Counted from the first letter of the stretch, positions 35,920 to 47,929 are shown. The stretch: DNA of 64,000 nt from Isoetes taiwanensis (GCA_021234155.1 JAJEKV010000017.1:859467-923466); one strand, 5' to 3'. The notes: generated by a model not told the origin, from the sequence alone. Made by a program: numbers and translations.

Positions 35920-36480
35920 ATTTAACGGTCTAGAAAACGGTGGGGATAGGCTGGTCAAGAGAGAGAAGGTAGAGGAAAGTTTGGAGGAAAAAAAATGAGG
36001 TGTCGAGATATTTAAAAGGAAGGGCCCTCGAATATTCTCCTACCATTAATAGGCCTACTTATTAGCCCCCTTATTAATTACCCCATAGTACCCTTAATTT
36101 TTAATATATGTTTAATTCTTAATACACCTAAAAATTCAGATTATACCTTTGAAATTTCCAATTTCCTAATGGTTTGAAGTGTGAATTATGGATTTGCGCC
36201 ATTTTTCACCTGGGTCTCCGATTGGGATGATTCTTCGACCCAATGTAGGTGAAATTTGATGCGGATGCATGATTTTCACTCCAATTTACTAGAAGATGAG
36301 TTTGACTCACTTAACTTTCGTCTAACACTTAACCTAAGTCCCCCCCACTACCTAGGAGAAAATTTTTCCCCCATTTTCGCGGTTCGATGGTGGAAATGTT
36401 TATTTCACACCCCTATAGGCCCTCGTTAGACTACTTCATGGTTATGGTGGGTTGCTAGTTCTTGGTCAGCCAAGAACATT
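35920..36480 (-). other. Leader between primer binding site and H3-like ATG
   Basis: About 560 bases of AT-rich leader with scattered short upstream ATGs and no coding signal. Its length is in the normal range for a plant LTR retrotransposon leader, so the H3-like frame occupies the position where the first element gene is expected. Confidence 0.55.
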
Positions 36481-36491
36481 GCTCGATACCA
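36480..36491 (-). promoter_or_regulatory. Primer binding site, tRNA-Met-like variant
   Basis: Right after the LTR end (…GTCACA, then AT) the minus strand reads TGGTATCGAGCA, the initiator tRNA-Met complement TGGTATCAGAGC with one A missing. The plus-strand element at 58283 has the identical variant. Confidence 0.75.
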
Positions 36492-36492
36492 T

Positions 36493-38110
36493 TGTGACGC
36501 CCCTCTAAAACATACTACGCCGTATTACACTTGGCAGAAATCCCCCATCCCGGCCAAGAACCGCATGGGCCCTCCGCCTACCCCCCGACTCGGGTGACTC
36601 TAGTGCGGGAAGGGAACACGAAGGTGTCTTGCGCTCTTTCCCTATGGGCTCCTATAACAAATGAAGCGATAACACGCACGTCGAACTAGCATAAAACATA
36701 TATAAATACTACCTCGGAGGGTAGTGCATCGCACATAAACCAATGCATAGATGATAATCACAAACCATAAAACAGAGAGCTCCTACCCCGCCGCACTGTA
36801 AGGAGGATGACTCGACCGGCTAGGCCTCAAGATAGAGCGCATCAGTCATGGCAATGGCGAGGGCCGGCGTAGAACAATGGCTAGGGTTGACCACTCCATC
36901 CGCCCCCCCCGTGCATACTTTGCGGATGGGCTAGATCAGGGCTCGACAGACGCTAGCCTTCCTGATACGCAATCCCATGGCATCACCCATCGAGATCGCT
37001 TTCCAGTTGCATCTCCCGGGTCCGGATGAGGCAGAAGGGTTGCATCTCCCTTCCCTGTGGTCTAGAGGTGCCGCATGCTAGAGAATCGTGGCGACACACC
37101 CATTAAATGCCGACCGAACCCCCCAAACGAGAGCCAAGCCCTCCCTTGCAGCTCTCGAGAGGCGTGGCAACACCATTGCCCCAGAGGTGTCGGACCCATG
37201 GTCGGCCCACCCAAGGCGACCCACCCATAAGCCTAGCCCACTATGGGATCCCCCCGGCTCCCACTTTCGGCGCGGGATCCTCCCTCCACTTTCCCTCTAG
37301 CCCCGCTTATCCGGGTGTGAGTCATATCATAGCCTCCATAGCCCGGTGGGCTCCTATGCACAGAGCCGCAACTAATAGGAACTAAGGGATCTACTCTAGG
37401 AGCATACTACATATGGCCCTAGGTCTCTACCCCCTTCCCAATACAAGAGGAGCAAACATGATCAACCAATCATCATATAATCATCACATCATGAGAATAA
37501 TCATAAGAAGAACATCTTAACCTAATCATACAACTAACTAATAGCTTAGGGTTCCTTGATTAGGGTTCAAGATGTTGAATATGGGGTCTAGGATGGCTCT
37601 ACTCTAGACACAAAATACTAGCACACCCGAATGCTAATCCCGGATGAGCTATCACAACTACTATCCTACATACCGCCTGCTCCCGATGCTCTCCTCCGGA
37701 TCCGCCGCCTCCATAATCCTCACTCACAAGCAGCCGCTCCTCCTCCAAGAATCGGGTCTACCTGCTTTGAAAGCTGCATTTCTTTGCACCGACCTATGCC
37801 ATTGAATCGATGTTCGAAACGGGGTTTCGAACAAGTAGGTGAGTCTCTGGGTGCTAGGGCTGGAAAGAGGTCTAGGGTTAGGGTTTATGCCTATATAAGT
37901 TAGGTCCACTTAGGATGCCACGTGGCACCAATCGGGTGAGTCCTGTGTGGCGGTGCCCCAATAGGTTAAGGCCACGTGGATAATGGCTTAACCTATGGTT
38001 GGCTAAGTTATGAGAATAACTTAGCCATGCCCCCTAGTGCCACAATCTATGGTATACAAGGCTATGAAGATAGACTTGTATGGTGACGGATCCAATACGT
38101 ATTTATGGCG
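36493..38110 (-). repeat. 5' LTR of the H3-carrying chromovirus
   Basis: It is collinear with the LTR at 25041-26658. It starts TGTGACGCCCC on the plus strand and loses similarity after TTTATGGCG at 38110, where the partner LTR continues 21 more bases to GTCACA. The outer end is therefore deleted or truncated. A TATA motif matching the partner's lies at about 37889-37899. Confidence 0.92.
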
Positions 38111-41100
38111 TATAAGGTGCAAACAAAAACATAGGCCATGCTACTATCATTACCTGGGGATTCTAAATATGGTGATCACTCATGGTGGTCACTCAAATGT
38201 TTCCTTTTCCTTTTTTTGAACCCATTAATACTAGTGACTCTGATGGGCTTAGCAACAATTTGTTATATTGAGGGTAAGTTGTTGAACACATAGGTGTCCA
38301 AAATGGCAACGACAGATTCTCTATTTCATATAGTAAGTGATGTTATAGTGGTGGTGTTTTTGTTTTATTATATAGAGGAACATGATATTTGTGGTGTGAA
38401 GTGCCGCATAGACATAGCTATCTTTTAAGTTTATATCAATACATTGCGGCTTAGGATAACTCTAGCACAACATAAACAAAAAATAGAGCATAATTTGATA
38501 CTTGAATGGCATCTGGAGCATTTTAAAATTACAACTACATCTCCAACATCAATGCTATCTCAATGGGATTGCCAAATTTGCGATTTAACCCGAGATGCAA
38601 AAGTTTAGAATGTATCAACGCACGAATTGGCATACGAAGAACAGAATGAGTAAGCATATAATGTCAGTATTTTCTAGATCACTTGGTACAATAGGCATGC
38701 CGTCCTTGGTCAATCATAATTCCTGGTTTGTTCAAATTTCTGCTTCCAGATGTGATATTTTCTTGTTTTCGCAGCCATGTTTCTGTTCATTGAAAGTCAC
38801 AGCTCATCCAATATCAAACTTCTTATCAAAAAAAGCTTTGCTAGCTATGTTTTCTAAGTTCTTCTCTTCCTTTTCCCATAGATGTCTGAAGTCTATTACT
38901 AGCCACTTGAAACTTTTCAGATATGCACATATGTCATACTAAACAGCCTTTTAACAATATGAAGACCATTCTGAAATGCATGGATATGTTTTGGATTCAA
39001 AGCAAACTCGTTGCAATTAAAATAAAAGGAAACCAACTGCAATTAGTGCGCTCCTTTGTTTTTTTATACCACATAATAAGGAAAAATAACTTCCATAGAG
39101 TTAAGTACCTCGAACTTCATTAAACACTGCACTGAACACTTCGACTGCAACCCAAAGAACCGCATAGGTGGCAATGCTTTCCTACTCTGGCTATCATGCA
39201 GAGCTGATAATTTGAAGACTATCAATACATAGACATCTTATTTTCATCTGTTCTAGGTAGAGATTGTCGTGAACAAAGCATTCTACAGTTAGAACTTCTC
39301 AGCAATTGTTTCTAGTTAAATTAGACAAACCTACACCATTCTGTCTTCACGTTTGCCTACAATGTTATGATATCCAGTAAGGATGCCAGCAACATTTTTC
39401 GAATGATTTAGCCCGACAACTACAACTGATAATGAGTTGTTTCTGTAAAGAAAACTCAAGTTAGCCATCCTAGACTTGATATCACCATCCTAGACTTGAT
39501 ATCACCCATTCTTAGCAGCTATAGCCGGGCTCGTGACTTGTTCCTCTTTTCATCATAAAGGCAATTTTATAAATGGATATCTCTAAGGTCATTCTATGGC
39601 CATACAAGTCTAGCACCATTGGAAATAAAACTCGGCCTTGGAAGATCAAGTAAATACAAATATAATGTATGGAGAATATACAAATGACTTACTTTAGCTT
39701 TCTCTCTACTCATCCTAACTCTCTGTTTCTATAAGCATAAGACCCGATCTAAGCAGTGTTGTGGAAAACGGTCTTGAAAAAGAAAAGCTTAAACGAAAGC
39801 ATACTCTATCTTTGCGCAGAGATCAAAATGTAAACTCTTATATGCATCAACATGGGAAAGATTCTAGGTATTCCCTTATTGCATCAACAAGAACTCACAT
39901 GATCTTGATTACATCATGTAGTTTCGTTCATCAAAAGAAAAAAGATACTGGAAATACCAATTTTATCAATAATTCCCTCTGTCACAATTGTCTTGTTGCA
40001 CAAAAATCAAGTAAACAAAAGACCACACCATGATCTGCAATACAGACCGTATTTTTGTCTGGGGAGATCCCGTGGAGTGCTCTTTATTTCTTCCTATTTT
40101 TTACTCTTGCATCTATGTCTTATGTTAGAAATGGATTTGAAGTTGTGCTTTAAGTTGGAAAAGAAGAGGTATTGGGTCAGAAAGACCCTGCATGCATCGG
40201 CTATGCATTTGAACTTCTTGTTGAATAGTGAAGTTACATAACTTCTGCCTCAAGGCCACAATTACTATGGAAGCATATGTCATGTTAGTGTGCAAATGAT
40301 ATGGCATGCCCTTTTGTAGGGAACACCAATCAAGTTCATCATAATCCTAACATGCTTCACCAGGATTATTTAAAGAACTTCCTGCTTCACTCTTACATTA
40401 TAGCAATACCTTAATGTTAGATGATTACATTGTGAATGAAGAGTCTAGAGCTGCTCAATCATGTTTGAGGAGCAATACAATCGTTAAGTAGAATGTAGAT
40501 TTCTGGCAACAACAAATGCAATTTTTTCCAGCATCTTACAAGGAACTTGGTAACTGAAGAAGCCATTAGTTCGCATTAGTTTGAATTTAAGCCTGTGTTT
40601 AAAGTAGGCTTGAACCGAAGATGATGTTGTGGTGGCAGGTACTGTTCCTAGCGATAATGCTGGAACATTTATGATTGACCCTTGGACATATAAAAATCAG
40701 GTTTGCTGAATTGGATATGCTCTCTCCTGAAAGTTGCCTTGGTTTGCAGCACAAAGTTGCTAAGGGATGGTTGTTCAAACAGTTTGCTATTAACTTTAGG
40801 AGCCTGATTAGTGATTGAATAGTAAGTATATCTTGAAAACTGAGCGAAACAAACCTGTATTCCATCTGCCGACACTGGTTATAGTTCTTAAATTATTAGT
40901 AACTAGTGATGTCAGCATTTTCCTCATTGATGTGTTCTCTTTATCACAGGCATCACAAATGACCCTCAGTCAATCCTCCAGCATTCTTCCAGTACACACA
41001 TGGTGCTCCTTTGTCACATGCGTAGCAATACACTGCATTTAATTATATGTTCTGCCAAGTAAATGTCTAAATCAAGTGACAGATGAAATCACAGAATCAT

Positions 41101-41225
41101 GAATTTGGACACTGTTATTCATGAGGAATCTCACTATAGAGATAGTTTATTCCATTGCAATGCCTAATGCTCTTCTTGCGATCTGACCTATTTTGTAAAG
41201 CCTATCAGATCCATAGAGATGATCT
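38111..41225. other. Intergenic, no gene seen
   Basis: AT-rich sequence without a recognisable gene. A 21-base tandem duplication (CATCCTAGACTTGATATCAC) lies at 39466-39508. Weak coding-like pieces from 40600 on may be decayed upstream exons of the TOPLESS-like relic but could not be aligned with confidence. Confidence 0.45.
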
Positions 41226-41229
41226 TCAA

Positions 41230-41820
41230 GACTTTTGTTCCTCTAAAGTTTGGGACATTCCATCATGTTCTATGCCTCTGCAGGTAATATCTTCTCTTTG
41301 CTTGGTCTATTGTTTCGCTATGGCAAATAATCTAAGTTTAAGTGGCAGTCCTTATTAATTGGTCTGTCAATTCTAGGCAGTCTTGTTAATGGACCTTGTT
41401 GTTCAAGTCAATAGGGCAGTTTGGAGCCCAGATGGAGGCCTCTTAGGTATGTGCTGCATGTATGTGTACATGCATGTCTATGTTAATTATCGTGTGAATA
41501 ATGCTCCTTTCATGCCATCTTTAGTGGCATTTGGAAAAGGTATGTTTGCAATGGTTTTAATAGGTGTGGCATTTTAATAGGGTGGTCTTCTCTAAGCATG
41601 TGGTTCAGATTTACCAATATGTTGGTGGGAGTAACTTGTGCCAGCACTTAGAAGTATGCACGGGCTAATGACTTCTAAGACCTTCAATTGGACAATGTGT
41701 AAATGACTCAAAGCTTATTGTGATGCAGGTGGTGTAAATGATCTCACATTTGCTCATCCTAACAAGAAGTTGTGCATTATATCTTGTGGGGAGGACAAAA
41801 CCATAAAGATGCCCTATAGC
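41230..41820 (+). pseudogene. TOPLESS-like WD40 corepressor exon relics
   Basis: TOPLESS proteins are Groucho-type transcriptional corepressors with an N-terminal EAR-binding part and C-terminal WD40 repeats. Three pieces with intact splice signals are visible: an exon ending VWDIPSCSMPLQ at 41283; 41377-41446 encoding LVVQVNRAVWSPDGGLL; and 41729-41820 encoding GGVNDLTFAHPNKKLCIISC then GEDKTIK. Family members read VNRVIWSPDGSLFG...GGVNDLAFSHPNKQLCV.TCGDDKTIKVWD at the same place. The exon encoding the intervening VAYS...IYSYH strand is absent, and the third piece ends in a stop (MPYS) in place of VWDA. The remaining exons of a gene of about 1100 codons are missing. Confidence 0.75.
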
Positions 41821-41829
41821 TGATAAGAA

Positions 41830-42430
41830 GCAGTTTATTGTTCAAATATTGTAGTGCTCTTTTAACTGGGTAGCTATTAGGTATGGCATTTGTATTATAA
41901 GCCCTTTTGTAGGATCATCGAAGCTATCTCTGCATGATTAAAGTAAGAAGCATTGCTTTTGTTGAAGAGCTTACCTCCGAACGTTTAGTGCTTGCTCTAT
42001 CTCTTTTTCTTTGCAGTTTAAATTTTTAATCCCTGTTGAATGTCATAAAGCTCGTACGGTTGTTGCTGATATCAACAACATAAGTATAAGTAGGACACGA
42101 ATTGTTATGCCTTGTATAGTCAAACTTGCACCCCTTTCCCTTGGCAAACATATACTCGTTATTAACTAATTATTTGCTTCTTGTGGTTGCAGAGATAAAG
42201 ATGTCTGAGAAGGGTATCTGGTCATTCTTTAAAAGATGCAATGATGCAGTCGATAGTAGCAGCAGTGTAGTTGTCTCTATTGAAGAAGTTAATACCTAAA
42301 CAAACAACGATGAGGCTGTTGTACTAGCTGAAACATTTCTTACTAGATGAGAACCTCTACTAAAATAACTCAATGTCTTAATAAGACTACTTTGACCAAC
42401 ATAATCAATAAGCTAGCGTGATTTTGTTTT
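41830..42430. other. Intergenic, no gene seen
   Basis: A possible exon with an acceptor at about 42191 encodes a short frame (KMSEKGIWSFFKRCNDAVDS) and ends with a stop near 42298. No family was recognised. Confidence 0.35.
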
Positions 42431-43440
42431 TGTGACACTCCCAGAATCTATATGATGCTCCCGTCGTATAGATATGGGGAATTCCCCTTCCGTGGCAACT
42501 ACATCACCATGGAAAGGCCCTCCGTCTAGCTTGGACCACTTGGGATGGCCAAGTGTCCAGGTGAGGAACACGGAGGTGTCATTTGTCCCACGTCCTCTAT
42601 GAGAATCCTATATAGCGAAAGCGTACATACATGTTAGCACATAACAATCATGCTCAAAATAATATACCACCATGAAGGGTGGTCCATCCATCATGATCAT
42701 CTACATGGTAATACAAGTATAAGATAACATAAGCAATATACCATAAATAAGGGCTCTACAGGGGCTCGGGACTCCATGGAGTCGTCGCCCGATCGAAATC
42801 AAGATATGTGAGAGAGAGGTATAACATGGCGTTGGCTGGCATAGAACAATGGCTAGGGTAGTCCTCTCCATCTGCCCCTCCTGTGCACACTTTGCAGATA
42901 GGCTGAAACATGCTATACATGATTGTAACCTTCCAAAGAAGCAATCCCATGGAATCACCCTATGAGACTACTCCGGATTACATCTCCCCGGTCTGATGAG
43001 GCAGGTTAGGGAGGCGTCCCCTCCCCGTGCATGATGGATCCCTGGGTGTGCTAGAGAACACGTGCCACATTAGTGACCCCCATCCATTGCGGAGCTCCCC
43101 TAAACCTAAAGGCCCCACTCAAGACGCGTTCGAAGTCTAGGACGTCCATATAGGCACGTCGTCTGCGACCCAGGGAATGTTAGACCCATACCCGGCCCAC
43201 ACTCAGTGACCGACTATAAGCCTAGCACACTATAGGAGTCTTGTAGCCAAGCTAGGCAAGACCCCACCCCCATTTCACCATCATACCCATTGTCCGTCTT
43301 TGAATCACAATCCACGACCGGTGTGAGCTTGTGCCGCAATGTCGCATTTCTTCGGGTCTTAAGGGTTCTAGATAGAGACATCTCTACTTCTAGGAAGCTT
43401 TCAGGTCTCTACCCTCCCTTAATCCCAGACATACAGAAAA
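42431..43440 (-). repeat. Chromovirus LTR fragment, minus orientation
   Basis: It starts TGTGACACTCC and shares with the LTR at 25041 the ACGGAGGTGTC, GAACAATGGCTAGGGT and GTGCACACTTTGCAGAT blocks and the TAAGCCTAGC..ACTATAGGA block in the same order. It stops abruptly at the CACTACAAGG terminus at 43443, which suggests a nested insertion. Confidence 0.75.
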
Positions 43441-43442
43441 AG

Positions 43443-44055
43443 CACTACAAGGGATCGTCGACCTTAAACGACGTCTGAACGTCGTTCAACGATGCCAAAT
43501 CGTCTTTTAACGACGAAGACGTCTTTCAATGACGTTGACATCGTTGAACGATGACTAGAAGACATGACGTGTCATAATTGCTTGCGTGACCTGCTGATGT
43601 GGCCAATCTGATAGGCCTACATGTCATGCCACGTGTACATGACATTGTTCAATGACGTCTATGGCATCTGACGTACGCCGGCTCGCCAGGCTGGCAGACC
43701 TGCGTGTCATGCCACGTGTGCATGACGTCATTCAATGATGTCTATGGCATCTTACGTGCCCTGGGTGCTGCCGTGGCATACCGGCTCGCGAGACTGGCAG
43801 GCTGCGTGTCATGCCACGTGTACATGACATTGTTCAATGATGTCTATGGCATCTGACGTGCCTTGGGTGCATGACGCTGCGTGATGCGGCATGCCATGGG
43901 TCTGCGAGGCATCTTTAAATCGGCGTCTAGGATATCGACATGTCCCGCATCTTTGCATGGTTTTTTCGACAAGACACGTCATAAACCCATTTCGCCACAT
44001 CGATTAGACATCATTTAATGATGTATCTGATAAATACGAAAATTTTTTCTACCAA
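43443..44055 (+). mobile_element. CACTA-like terminus with subterminal repeats
   Basis: CACTACAAGGG is the canonical start of En/Spm (CACTA) transposons. Within the next 120 bases short motifs of both orientations recur (AACGACG, GTTCAACGATG, GACGTC), as expected for transposase-binding subterminal repeats. The opposite end, which should read TTGTAGTG, was not found downstream, and no CACTA transposase is visible. It is therefore a non-autonomous or truncated element. Confidence 0.5.
43619..43870. repeat. ACGT-rich tandem repeats, three diverged units
   Basis: Units at about 43619, 43707 and 43808 each carry GTCATGCCACGTGTACATGA, then TTCAATGA and GTCTATGGCATCT. They contain G-box (CACGTG) and TGACGT cores. 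Spacing is about 90-100 bases. Confidence 0.85.
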
Positions 44056-44060
44056 ATACG

Positions 44061-44099
44061 AACCCTAACCCTAACGCTAACCCTAACCCTAACCCTAAC
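44061..44099. repeat. Short telomere-like (CCCTAA)n tract
   Basis: Six near-perfect CCCTAA units with one variant (CGCTAA). The hexamer is TTAGGG on the other strand, not the usual plant heptamer TTTAGGG. It is interstitial and only 39 bases long. Confidence 0.85.
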
Positions 44100-44178
44100 A
44101 CCACTTTATAAGTTAATCCTTTAGTAGCCCGTGTTATTCTTTCCTTTGAGTGTCCTTGCCCTACTTCATCTTGCTATA

Positions 44179-44511
44179 ATGGTCCGGCAGCTGAAGACCA
44201 CATTCACGCGATATGTTCTGTATCCTCCTCCTCCTCCAATAGTGGCCACCTCCAGTATTCCCCCTCCTTCTCCCGCCTCCTACAGTGATCCAATGCCTTT
44301 AGCTGGGAACCCTCCCTTCACTATCCTGGCAAAGATGAGTGAAAGGGAGCTTCTCATTTCACTGACATCCGGCGTTCCCTGTGGAGAACGACTGGTAGCA
44401 TGGCTCCTCATCGAGTCAATGAAAGAGAAAACCAGCATCATGGTGCAGATAATGATGCAAGTGATTGCTGATAGTTGTCACATCCTCAGGATGGACATAA
44501 ATAATGTATAA
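44179..44511 (+). CDS. Hypothetical 110-codon ORF, proline-rich N-terminal part
   Basis: The first ATG in the frame opens MVRQLKTTFTRYVLYPPPPP, followed by more Pro/Ser-rich sequence and an amphipathic, Met-rich second half. No family, signal peptide or membrane segment was recognised. It stands alone after the telomere-like tract inside repetitive DNA, so it may be chance or a fragment of the transposon. Confidence 0.2.
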   Translation: MVRQLKTTFTRYVLYPPPPPIVATSSIPPPSPASYSDPMPLAGNPPFTILAKMSERELLISLTSGVPCGERLVAWLLIESMKEKTSIMVQIMMQVIADSCHILRMDINNV

Positions 44512-44559
44512 GTTTTTTTTTATGAATGGAAACAATCATCACAAACCTAGCTCCAGGTC

Positions 44560-44645
44560 TAGTTCTGTTGTTGTTTATCTATTTTATGTATTTTGTATTG
44601 TTTGTATTTTATGTATTGTTTATATTTTATGTATTGTTTGTCCTA
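44560..44645. repeat. TTTTATGTATTGTTTG-type tandem
   Basis: Four to five imperfect units of about 18-19 bases built from TGTATT and TTTTATG. Confidence 0.7.
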
Positions 44646-44934
44646 TGTTTTTTATGGGAAACCTGCTAGAATTGTTACCTACAATTTCTTATAGATATAA
44701 AACCAACTAGCAAGTTTCTACAAATTAAACTCCAATGCCTTTAGCTGAGAATTCATGAGACTGGGGCAGAAATTTTACGAAGTCCTAGAGATAATTTACT
44801 TTCCTACTTATACAGTTCATATGTTTGATAAAATCCTTACCCCAAGTGACGTTGGAAGATTGAACAGGCTCGCCATTCCAAAAATCAACGCAGAAGTACA
44901 TTTGCCTTGCGATGGAATTATGGAGAAAAAAAAA

Positions 44935-45540
44935 GGCACATGTCCAGCACACTCGTAGTCAATTGGCCTAGGATGTGAATGCCGAATACTGTCGTGTGAG
45001 GCGTAAGTGTTTCTTTCTTTTGCAAAAGTGACCTTGTAACTTGCTCCCTAGGATAATTTCGCCATTCCTGACGACTTGACTAACCCTTTGATCTAGACCT
45101 TCTCTGAAAATTCCAAAAATTTAGGCTGTGTGCTAGTGATGAAATAGGAATCCAGCTGACAAAAAATCAGAATTTAATTTCGTACAATGCATTAATTATG
45201 AATTTATGAATGTCTTGCCACTGCAAAAGCGCGTATGGGGGATGCACTTAGTAATAAAGGGGTATGGACGTCTGCGTTCGAAGGGTGGCCAAAAACATCC
45301 CTAGTATACTGATCTTCGGAAGCTAATTTAACCCCTAAAGTATGTATTTTGCCCCAGATAATGGTGAAAAAACCCTCTAATGGTAAGCATACAAATACAG
45401 AATGGTAAAAAAAAAAAACCCCTTTATTGCATGCACATATCCCGTACTGCAAACAATATTGAATCCCTCGGGAAGTGTCCCTCGACTTCTAATTGCCATA
45501 TCTGGAGGAGGACAGGTCCAAACTCCGTTCCGTCAGTACT
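44935..45540. repeat. Dispersed repeat mosaic, copy 1
   Basis: The pieces GTCCAGCACACTCGTAGTCA (44942), the ACCCTTTGATCTAGACCTT block (45085) and CTTCTAATTGCCATATC (45487) each recur at 53128, 52541 and 52676, in a different order. The segment 45225-45290 is an inverted copy of sequence at about 18670-18725. No gene is present. Confidence 0.75.
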
Positions 45541-47929
45541 GAAGGTATTCCTGGCAAAACCTTCAACCTCTGTGGTTTAAAACCTCCAGGTTGCTTAAGG
45601 CAACCACTCTATGTGAGAAAATTCCAAGTAGAAAGCTCAAATAACAAATTTCAATCACTTTCCCAAAACAGAAAAAAGACTGCCTTGCAAAAGATGATGC
45701 CACATGCAAACAAGAAAGGATCTGCTTATGGTTTCTTCTGCCAAAGCTAATCAAGATAAAAGTCAGATGGCTTGAGATCAATGAAAATCACTTAAACATG
45801 CATTCCTGACCAGGTCAAATATTGGTCAATATCCCTGGCAGAGAGTGAATTTCTGTAACTCCAAAAAGGTAGGTCTTTTTTGTGATTTGATGCTTGGATC
45901 TCTTCCTAATATGCCTGCACACAATGGTCAAGTACTCTTTTTTCACGAATAATTGCTAAATATGCTGAAGTTTTGGTATTAGTTCTGACAGACTATAATA
46001 GACTGAGAACAGTAAGCTAAGCTCTGATGAATTGATCTCTTATGGACTCTTTTTTGTCTTTTTGAATCAATTCTAAGGCTATCTATGTTCTGCAAGTAAG
46101 GGGATGCCACTCAATAAATGAAAGGTGCCATGTAGGTTAGAATATGCAATTTTTTTGCTTAATTGTGTAAGCTGGGATTTTTCTAGATGGAATGAGCATG
46201 CATCTTGGTTATTTCACACCTATCTTAAGCTTACCTATGTGCAATTTTCACTGTGATCAATACGTGCCTAAGTGTAAATACCTATTGTCATGTCTTTCAT
46301 AATGCCAAAGTAAAATCAATCACAAGTGTTTTTCCAAGGGTCGGATTTTCATTCATTCAAGATTCACACAGTAATCAAACAGAATTCCAAGCTCAATGTC
46401 TTGGGCATAGGCTCAAGTCAAATGAAAACATAAAAAATTATCAGTAATTCATCAATAATCTGATGCTTGGAAGGGAAATTCAAGCTTGAATCATCAAAAC
46501 CGGTCTTTCTTCAAAGGGTCTCGATCAATATTTCCCCCAAAAGCCCTCGAAAAACTCCTGAGTAATTTTCCTCTTTTAAAAATCCCCTGTTTCGGCCCGA
46601 TCTTGGCAAATCCGGGCTAGATTCTTGTCTTTTTTGTTTGGTGTAATGTGGGTTGATCCGAGGATGTTTCATCATGATTGAGTGGTTAATTCAGGTCAAA
46701 TTTCCGGATCTAGGCATAACAGAGCATTTAGGGTTCTTGACAGAAAGGCTCGATATATCCCACATGAACTTTTAAAAAGGGAGCCTGGGTTTATAAAGAC
46801 AGATCCAGTCATCATTACTAATAAATGGACGTGCTATGCCCACGTGGGATTCGGTCTGTAACCGCCCCACACGGCTGGGTGTGCCACGTGGCCAGGGGGG
46901 GTGATTGGTTGGGAAGAATCTAGGCTTTTGGGGGTAGATAGGAAAAAAAGTTTTGTTAATGAAGCTAGGCACATTTCCCAAGAAACCCAAAATGAAGGTC
47001 TAAATGAGCCCTTTTTTGAAAATTCTTTTTTGCAAAAAGAATCTTTTTTGATGCTCTATACCATGGAAGAATCTTTTTTGCAAAATTAGCTTATTGACTT
47101 TTGGCTCAAAAAGGGGTGTGGAAGTGGTGAGGTGGCAAATAAGCAATGTGAGTTGGCAATATGATGACATGGCAAAGAGAGGTGATGAGGTGTCAAACAA
47201 GTTGGCAAGGTATATTTTTTCTAGTCAACACATATGATGAGGTGGAGATGATGAATGTGACATGTGGGTGGTGATGTGGAAGTGTCGGTGATGATGTGGC
47301 AAAACAACATGTCCCCTTAATGGTCTAAACAACTTATTTTTGAAGAATCTTGAAGAAAATGGAATTTTCAATGGGGGTGACGTGTGTGGTTTGACATGGC
47401 AATGGTGATGATGTATATGATGACTTGGCCATTTTCCAGTGGTGACATGGATCAACTTAACACTAGTGCATATAAATTGCACACTTTAAGCAATTTTTTG
47501 CTTTTGTTGCTTCCTTTAGGAATTTTGCACTTTCTCTCTCTATTTTGACTTCTAGTGAGAGAATTTGACCCTAGACCATGGAGATGGCCAAATTAAGTGG
47601 AATGTTTTTGATTTTTCAAGATGGTGATGGTATGATGGGTGTGTGAGGTATGAATGATGTATGAAATAAATGTTTTGACTAGAAAAAATTCCTTAAGCCA
47701 ATTTGCTATAGGAAATGAAGGCTAAGCATGAAATTTGAAGACATGTGGGAACTTCTGCATTGAGAGATTAAAGGGCTTTAAGATATGGATCATATGAAAT
47801 GGTCATGCCAAGAATTCAAATAGAAATACCACATACCAAGAACACGCAAGGGGTCTTCCAAACTTCAAATTTTCTTTGCTTGAATCACCTTCTCTAGCAT
47901 ACTTGTGTGATGTTAAACAACAATGCGCC
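45541..47929. other. Intergenic, no gene seen
   Basis: No coding or RNA gene was supported. GATGAGGTGG-like simple-sequence blocks occur at 47100-47450, and AGAATCTTTTTTGCAAAA recurs around 47020-47080. Confidence 0.5.

Larger units (their letters stand above)
25041..38110 (-). mobile_element. Ty3/gypsy chromovirus carrying a histone H3-like ORF
   Basis: A 13.07-kb element on the minus strand. In transcription order it has: 5' LTR (38110-36493), primer binding site, H3-like frame (35919-about 34800), an AT-rich spacer with a TATA box, a charged Gag-upstream region, Gag core, protease, reverse transcriptase, RNase H, integrase, chromodomain, polypurine tract and 3' LTR (26658-25041). The two LTRs are both about 1618 bases and very similar by eye. 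The chromodomain places it among chromoviruses. Length is about twice that of a compact chromovirus, mainly because of the 5' H3-like region and spacer. The outer 21 bases of the 5' LTR are missing, so a target-site duplication cannot be shown. Frames carry many one-base shifts. Confidence 0.88.

Noticed and set aside
35138-35925. Long plus-strand frames opposite the H3-like extension
   Set aside because: They are shadows of the GC-rich, charged minus-strand coding sequence; the family motifs are on the minus strand.
41845-41860. TTGTAGTG as a CACTA 3' end
   Set aside because: It lies upstream of the CACTACAAGG terminus in the wrong arrangement to pair with it, and no subterminal repeats accompany it.
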